Shown here in pieces: positions 59,201-64,000 of a stretch of DNA of 64,000 nt (position 1 is its first letter; every line of letters begins with the position of its first letter). The notes under the pieces are model-generated. The model was not told the DNA's origin. It worked only from the letters and a program-made list of their open reading frames with translations, and did not search any database. The position numbers were made by a program, and so were the translations under genes. Source of the DNA: Mycobacterium sp. 1554424.7 (GTDB lineage Bacteria > Actinomycetota > Actinomycetes > Mycobacteriales > Mycobacteriaceae); assembly GCF_001665295.1 (NCBI RefSeq), contig NZ_LZSE01000005.1:217727-281726 (forward strand). Direction: 5' to 3'.

Positions 59201-61585
59201 CTATGTGCTTGCGCTCCGGCGGATAAGGTCGGCTGCCTCGGTCCGCACTCTTCGAGAAGGATGACGCGATACCAGCCGCTCCACGCCAGACCGAAGCCGG
59301 GAGTCAATAGCAGTCGGTTCCCTCGCCAGCCCGCGAATCGCTAACAACGGCGCGATCAAACTGTCGGACTCCATGAGCGCGAGAAGCCTCCTAATAGCTG
59401 CATCACGCGCTTCCGAGGGAAAGGCCACCATCGTCGCCATGGCGCTTGACGCGTGGCCCTGGACCTCTGCGTCAGTCTCGTAACTCAGCTGCAGCGCCAT
59501 GGTTAAAAGCCACGAATTTCTTCGCGGCGAAGACACGCGCGAAATTGTCTTGGCAGCTTCGATCCGCGATCGCGGTGTCTGGGAACCGCTGAGCTGGCTC
59601 AGCCAGGTGACAAGGTCTTCGTCCCGGATGAGGTCATAAGCCGTCAGGAAGCGCAAGGCTGCCGGGTAGGGCTGCACCAAGTCGCGGCCGATCGGATTTG
59701 CATCGCGTGTCAGCAGCAAATCGTCGGCCCGCACGCGGAATGTCTCCATGACGCCCGGCGGAATAGGCGGTTTTGAGTTCGCCAACCGATCGAGCGCACC
59801 AGTCTTTTTGTCCCGTGGTACAGCAGCGTCCAGCACTAATTCAGCCAATGGCTCCCATAGTTGAGCCTCGCCGAAAGTGATTAGTACCACGGCCAATTCG
59901 GCGGGCTCTGCACCTCCCGAAGAGTACCGGCCCTGTTGCGCAGAAGCGCGAATCGACAACATCGCTTCGGCTGCGACGTCGGCACTTTGGTGTTTAATCT
60001 GTTGGGATACAACCTGATCCCGGAGCAAATCACTCACAACCGCTTCGACGTCTGACTTCTGAGCTGCGTCGATGTCATCCGTTGTAAGACGTATTCCAAG
60101 CAACGAGCGTGCAGTATCCGCTGTGTAACTCCACTGGCTCGAACTGGCTACCCACTCACGCCAGTTAGTGATATGCGGTTCCGTTACGCTTCCCCACTCA
60201 AGACGCATCAGGACGCGGGCGAACGCCATATCGAGCGCCACGTCGTAGCGGTGTGAGCGCAGATCGCGAAGAAGCCGCGCCGCGACTTCACTAACCGAGT
60301 TGGCAGGGACAGCAAGCGAAGCAGCCGCGAGCCAGGTTCTCTCAATACGGGAAGTTGGCGCGCTCCATCTGTCGGGATCGTTGATCGGGCTTCCGGCATC
60401 GAGCAGGCGGAAGATAGCCGCGAGCGCGTCCTTGGCCTCCGATTCGGTCAGCAAGTCTGCGGCGGCCTCTACGACTTGCAGATCCTCCGAGCGGACGTAC
60501 CCAGGCGTGAGTCGGCGCGCCATCACCTGGCGCGCATCTTGACTCAGACTGGTTAGTGGACCGCCCAGCCTCAGGCGGTTTAGCGCCAGCGCAAGGTGCT
60601 TATCACCTTGCCCATAACGAAGTAACCGAAGACACTCAGCCTGATCGTGTTGAGCCGACATCGAACTGACTTCGACCAAGCGCAGAAGTGCAAGTTGCCG
60701 ACGCGTGGCGTACACAGCGTCGGAACCGTACAGCTCATTGCGGAGATTCACGTAGAAGAGGTCGGGATCCGTGCCCCCGATCCGTGTGGAGCGGTCGCCA
60801 TAAAGCCGGTTGAAATATGCTTCTACAAACCGAGCGTATTCGCTAGCTCTGTCCCAATGTGCCACCAGAACTTCTTCTGAAGACTTCGCGGCGATGAATA
60901 ATTCTGTCACATCAATGGGAGCATCGCTAGATTTAGTGATCGACATCGAATTCGGCAGAATGGACAAGATTGCGTACCGCAATGCGGCTATTATGTGACC
61001 AATTGTGCTGCTCGAGTCGCCTATAGCCGTCGGGCTGATTTCAAAATCTGGAAACTGTGCTTCTGCGATTGAATTGATAAGGACATTCGCTTCTTCGCTC
61101 AAGGCGGTATCTTTCGATCCCCAATCCTGCTTCCGCAGGCTCAGTTGCTGCAGGAGGGCCGCCCGTAACAATCTGGTCGAAGGATCCTTAGCCTTTACGC
61201 GGTCTAAAACCGAAGTTAGTAGCCGCTCGAACATCGGTCGATCTTCCAGGTCGGCTAATGCCGTTGCCGCGACCAGCGACAGCGCGCAAGTGGCAGCCAA
61301 ATCAAGATTTTCTGCGAGTAGGCGTTCGACTAGATTTGTGGCAGCGGCGCGTTGCGTGTCCGCGAAGAATGTCTTTACAGCCAGGTCGACCGCAGCTACT
61401 TCTTCACTGTCGTAGGTTTCCGTCGGCCGGTCTTCCGGAAATATGGGCGGTGTCGGCCATGGATCTCCGTCAATCGCAGCTGCCAGGACCACATGGGGCC
61501 GCGAGGCATAATTGGGATCACCAGAGCCACCACGAGCCACGATGTCGCTTGGCCGGAGAACTGAGGCCAACCATTCCAGTTTCAC
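59201..61585 (-). CDS. Large helical-repeat (HEAT-like) protein of unknown function
   Basis: 794 residues, almost entirely predicted alpha-helix: amphipathic helices of 15-20 residues recur from about residue 90 to the end (for example ATCALSLVAATALADLEDRP and the C-terminal HASSAMATMVAFPSEARDAA then RLVSRHPSRRVRTEAADLIR), as in HEAT/ARM solenoids. I see no ATP-binding, nuclease or membrane motif. The GTG start overlaps the hydrolase stop (GTGA at 61582-61585), so the two proteins are made together, probably as partners. A binding or sensor scaffold role is inference. The first 60 residues (WLASVLRPSDIVARGG) may contact the hydrolase. Confidence 0.75.
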   Translation of the reverse strand: MKLEWLASVLRPSDIVARGGSGDPNYASRPHVVLAAAIDGDPWPTPPIFPEDRPTETYDSEEVAAVDLAVKTFFADTQRAAATNLVERLLAENLDLAATCALSLVAATALADLEDRPMFERLLTSVLDRVKAKDPSTRLLRAALLQQLSLRKQDWGSKDTALSEEANVLINSIAEAQFPDFEISPTAIGDSSSTIGHIIAALRYAILSILPNSMSITKSSDAPIDVTELFIAAKSSEEVLVAHWDRASEYARFVEAYFNRLYGDRSTRIGGTDPDLFYVNLRNELYGSDAVYATRRQLALLRLVEVSSMSAQHDQAECLRLLRYGQGDKHLALALNRLRLGGPLTSLSQDARQVMARRLTPGYVRSEDLQVVEAAADLLTESEAKDALAAIFRLLDAGSPINDPDRWSAPTSRIERTWLAAASLAVPANSVSEVAARLLRDLRSHRYDVALDMAFARVLMRLEWGSVTEPHITNWREWVASSSQWSYTADTARSLLGIRLTTDDIDAAQKSDVEAVVSDLLRDQVVSQQIKHQSADVAAEAMLSIRASAQQGRYSSGGAEPAELAVVLITFGEAQLWEPLAELVLDAAVPRDKKTGALDRLANSKPPIPPGVMETFRVRADDLLLTRDANPIGRDLVQPYPAALRFLTAYDLIRDEDLVTWLSQLSGSQTPRSRIEAAKTISRVSSPRRNSWLLTMALQLSYETDAEVQGHASSAMATMVAFPSEARDAAIRRLLALMESDSLIAPLLAIRGLAREPTAIDSRLRSGVERLVSRHPSRRVRTEAADLIRRSAST

Positions 61586-63015
61586 AGATAGCCCTCATTA
61601 CCGAGCGGCGGCCAATCCGCCGGGTCAACAATACCGCGTATTCCACCGAAGGACATCTTACGGCTTTCAGAGACATCACCTCTCACAATTAATTTGAGCC
61701 AATTGTAGAGAAGCTGTTTCAATACTTCGTCATCTTTTGCGGGCTCTATAAAGAACTGCCCGAAAGGTCGGTGTGGAGCTAGCCACCTCTGCATTTCAGC
61801 CCGAGCGTCCTCGGCCAAGTCGCCCACAGGCGAGATGCCCACCGCCGGCTCATCGACGGATTCGTGTCTGCGGCGCGCTTCTAGCACAATGGGCCTCTCG
61901 GCGTTTTGATTGTTTAGCGTACTTTCCGCACTGTGCAATGAAATTAGCAGATCTACAGGGTACGCGTGGCCCAGCATATCTGCCTTATCGTGAATCTTCA
62001 CTTGCCGACCGGTTACAGTTCTCAGCTTTGCAAACTCATTTCGAAGTTCCTGAAACATCAACGCCCACTGGGTCCCTGCCGGACCTGGCCATAGTTCAGT
62101 AATAAAATGCGTCGCCCTGGTAGACGCGTCGCTGTTATGCTCAAGAGCGAAAGCTTGCTCGCGCAACCAAGAACGGTGGAGAGCCAGTACCTGCCGAAGC
62201 TTGTCGCGGGCCCAAATGAACTGGCGCGCTTGCTCCGAAGCCGGTTTAACGATCATGCTGTGGTTCAGGTTTGGGTAGAAAAGACGATCTTTCGGTATTC
62301 CGTATGTAACGCTAAACTCCTCAACAACTTCATCGCGGCTACCCATACAAGCGTATCGAGGGATTAGGTAATTCTTTTTTCGCAAGTTCGCGATAGGCTC
62401 CATCTCGACGTTGGTATTATAGAAAATCTCCGTTTCCGTTAGGGGATCGGCAAACCGCTCCAGATACCGGAATTCCCGGAAGATACGGTTGAGAAATCCT
62501 GGCGCCAAGCGAGTGCCGGCCCGTGGGCTGCCAAAGAAAAAGGTAGCTGCAATCTTGCTGCTAAACTCACGGAACTCGTGCAGGTGATCGTTCAGATACC
62601 TCTCTACCGCAATTTGACCGATTACACCACCGAAACTATGGCAAAAGAGGATGACTGCGGAGAAGTTCGGTGCCAATTCTTTTATCGTTAATTGAAGACG
62701 GTTAATTGTAGCATTGACGTTTACTGTTCTTTTACGGGCGGCAACGAATCCAGTATCGTATTGGAATACCGCCACGTCCGCTGAAATGCCATGGCAATCG
62801 TCAAATAATAGTCGGGGAAATTCGGCCCAGGTCTCGTAGCCGTTGTTACCGTTGAAACCGTGGACGAAAATCACCAAAGTGCGATCAGATCGGTGCGGAT
62901 GCGTATGCAAGTTCATGCCACAATCATCGAAATCGAATTCAAAAAATTCTTCTTGCTCACGCCAGTTGCAGTAAAGGCTTGACGCGAAACCACGGCTCAG
63001 CGGCTGCGCTTGCAC
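61582..63015 (-). CDS. Alpha/beta-hydrolase (lipase/esterase-like) with unknown C-terminal domain
   Basis: 477 residues. The N-terminal 260 form an alpha/beta-hydrolase: oxyanion loop VIFVHGFNGNNG (residues 48-59), nucleophile elbow CHSFGG with Ser127, candidate acid Asp228 (MGSRDEVVEEF) and catalytic His252 (PNLNHSMIV). The look is that of SERAC1/DUF676-type esterases. The C-terminal 215 residues match nothing I know. No signal peptide, so it acts in the cytoplasm. The start is uncertain: GTG at 63013-63015 has no good ribosome site, and ATG at 62914-62916 is possible. The gene is AT-rich and heads a two-gene unit. Confidence 0.82.
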   Translation of the reverse strand: MQAQPLSRGFASSLYCNWREQEEFFEFDFDDCGMNLHTHPHRSDRTLVIFVHGFNGNNGYETWAEFPRLLFDDCHGISADVAVFQYDTGFVAARKRTVNVNATINRLQLTIKELAPNFSAVILFCHSFGGVIGQIAVERYLNDHLHEFREFSSKIAATFFFGSPRAGTRLAPGFLNRIFREFRYLERFADPLTETEIFYNTNVEMEPIANLRKKNYLIPRYACMGSRDEVVEEFSVTYGIPKDRLFYPNLNHSMIVKPASEQARQFIWARDKLRQVLALHRSWLREQAFALEHNSDASTRATHFITELWPGPAGTQWALMFQELRNEFAKLRTVTGRQVKIHDKADMLGHAYPVDLLISLHSAESTLNNQNAERPIVLEARRRHESVDEPAVGISPVGDLAEDARAEMQRWLAPHRPFGQFFIEPAKDDEVLKQLLYNWLKLIVRGDVSESRKMSFGGIRGIVDPADWPPLGNEGYL

Positions 63016-63305
63016 TCAGCAATCCAATGCATCCGAATACAGCTGTCCTTGTAGGTCGTCCAAAGCACACCGCGTGCACGCGGCCTTCTCGACGAGCACC
63101 TTAGGGCAAGTACGGCGCAGGGTGTGGGTATTAGCGCCGAATCACAGGGGCGTGGCTCGGCCATTGGAGGCACGATCTCCGCCGGAACGGGCACCCCCAG
63201 ATGCGTCGGTATTGCCTCCGGAGAACAGAAGGCCGCCGATTCGAGTCTTGCCGGGTCCTGTTTGCCCAGGTCACGCCCGAGTCGTCTTTGCTGCGAGCAG
63301 CCCGC
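63016..63305. other. Right island boundary region
   Basis: 290 bases upstream of the hydrolase with no convincing gene. It contains the degraded tRNA-Arg copy (63213-63255). The predicted minus-strand peptide across it reads RQDSNRRPSVLRRQYR, the same kind of antisense-tRNA peptide (RQDSNLRPSAPEADAL) that appears opposite the true tRNA, which independently marks the copy. The hydrolase promoter should lie in the left part. Confidence 0.5.
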
Positions 63306-63619
63306 TCAGTCCAGTTCGTTTCTTCGCGCGATGTCCTGCAGAACCGCCAGCATCTCTGCGTCAGTCGCCTGGCCGGACTCACCCTCAGCCAACGCTGCAC
63401 GAAGCAACGTGTGGCCGCACAGGCTGATCATCCCAACGCGAACGTGTGCGCCGCCTCCGGCCCAACGAGGTGTTCGGCCACAAGCGCATCGAAGGAGCGG
63501 CGATCGCGCTCCATCACCCATGTCGTCATCGCCTCAATCGCCTTCCGAACCGGCCCTTGCTTATCGACCTTGGGGGGTTCTGAGGTAATCACCGTGTACT
63601 GCACTTCCCACCGCTCCAT
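63306..63619 (-). pseudogene. Small hypothetical protein, frameshifted
   Basis: Two neighbouring frames read as one protein of about 104 residues. MERWEVQYTVITSEPPKVDK through VGPEAAHTFALG ends at a TGA (63428). GMISLCGHTLLRAALAEGES through QDIARRNELD continues in the next frame to 63306. Both parts have ordinary amphipathic composition, unlike the arginine-rich shadows, and the join ALG-MISL needs one extra base near 63433. Unrecognised family. It could be a decayed neighbour stranded at the island edge, or a sequencing slip. Confidence 0.45.
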
Positions 63620-63651
63620 GCCGGGTTGATCCGGTATCGGAGTCCCCGTGA

Positions 63652-64000
63652 GGGCGAGTCGATCCCGACAGGGTGCTGTGGGGCGACGGCGGCGCCGGCG
63701 GGGCCGGCGGCGCCGGGGAGAACGGGGTCGGTGGGGTCGGCGGGGCTGGCGGCAACGGCGCCCTGCTGTACGGCGATGCCGGGACCGGAGGCGCGGGCGG
63801 GTTTGGCGCAACCACCGGCGGTGACGGCGGTAACGGCGGCAATGGTGCGCTGATCATCGGCACCGGCGGCAACGCCGGCGCCGGGGGGTTCGGCGGCAGC
63901 ACGGGCGGTAATGGCGGTCATGGCGGAACCAGCGGACTGCTGGGGACAGGCGGGGCCGGCGGTGCCGGCGGCGTCGGCGTCACGAACGGCGGGGCGGGCA
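63652..64000 (+). pseudogene. PGRS-type glycine-rich frame without PE head (continues past window)
   Basis: From the stop at 63649-63651 the plus-strand frame is open to the window end and reads [40 protein letters not shown] and [19 protein letters not shown]: the GGA-GGN repeat with spaced L/Y/I residues of PE_PGRS proteins. No PE domain (about 100 residues with PE near the start) precedes it, and there is no ATG. Only a GTG at 63673 could start it. It looks like the 3' part of a PE_PGRS gene whose head was lost, or a silent PGRS cassette. Confidence 0.6.

Larger units (their letters stand above)
57911..63255. mobile_element. Putative integrative element remnant in tRNA-Arg(CCG)
   Basis: The 3' half of tRNA-Arg (57911-57951) recurs in degraded form at 63213-63255: 11 of 11 bases (tgcctccggag), a two-base insertion, 11 of 11 (cagaaggccgc), then 15 of 19. 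An intact tRNA at one end and a partial copy of its 3' part at the other is the footprint of a tyrosine-recombinase element. Between them lie genes foreign to the M. tuberculosis order, and the right part is AT-rich (62641-62700: 26 G+C of 60; 62701-62760: 25 of 60). No integrase is left, so it is probably an old, immobile remnant. Confidence 0.65.

Noticed and set aside
57956-63300. Integrase, transposase or CRISPR array in the island
   Set aside because: I looked for tyrosine recombinase motifs, IS inverted repeats and regularly spaced repeats and saw none.
63673-64000. Treating the glycine-rich frame as a complete secreted protein
   Set aside because: It has no signal peptide, PE domain or good start, so it is recorded as a headless PGRS fragment.

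Overview
The window is chromosomal DNA of a slow-growing non-tuberculous Mycobacterium. From 1 to about 55070 the gene order matches, in inverted orientation, the M. tuberculosis block from pncB1/dinG/glgP through the single rRNA operon and the atp operon to argS. The 16S gene has the short helix-18 version rather than the long one of most slow growers. Among slow growers that points to the M. simiae complex or a close relative. I infer this from recalled 16S sequences and have not searched it.

Layout, left to right. 1-13.9 kb: NAD salvage (pncB, 5' end cut by the window edge), DinG helicase, the alpha-glucan cluster glgP <> glgE-glgB, a YbbN/CnoX-type thioredoxin, fadA4, methylmalonyl-CoA epimerase, a small zinc-finger protein and the mismatch endonuclease NucS. 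13.9-22 kb is a more variable stretch: a membrane adenylate/guanylate cyclase, an OFA-type MFS transporter with a 43-residue partner, a second MFS exporter divergent from a LysR regulator, and a TetR / F420-or-FMN oxidoreductase / amidohydrolase cluster with a palindromic operator. 22.1-24.1 kb: the alkylation repair pair ada-alkA and ogt. 24.2-29.6 kb: one rrf-rrl-rrs operon on the minus strand, driven by two tandemly duplicated promoters, behind murA. 31-41.8 kb: adenosyltransferase, a VOC protein, a DUF2550 protein, then the complete ATP synthase operon (atpI-B-E-F-H-A-G-D-C, read leftward) and wecA. 41.9-55.1 kb: tsaC-prmC-prfA-rpmE, an inserted fadD, rho, then thrB-thrC-hom-lysA-argS, with several four-base stop/start overlaps.

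Right of argS the layout becomes accessory: a PLP-barrel amino-acid enzyme with a single-base frameshift, a tautomerase-like protein, an AraC/GATase regulator and tRNA-Arg(CCG). Next comes a roughly 5.3-kb island. It starts at the 3' end of that tRNA and ends at a degraded copy of the tRNA's 3' half near 63213-63255. It carries a DUF4236-type membrane protein and a translationally coupled two-gene module: an alpha/beta-hydrolase (Ser-Asp-His candidates) followed by a 794-residue helical-repeat protein. The hydrolase gene is markedly AT-richer than the core genome. This module is the best candidate for an undescribed system, possibly in defence or conflict, but that function is inference only. 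Beyond the island are a frameshifted small ORF and a PGRS-type glycine-rich frame with no PE head.
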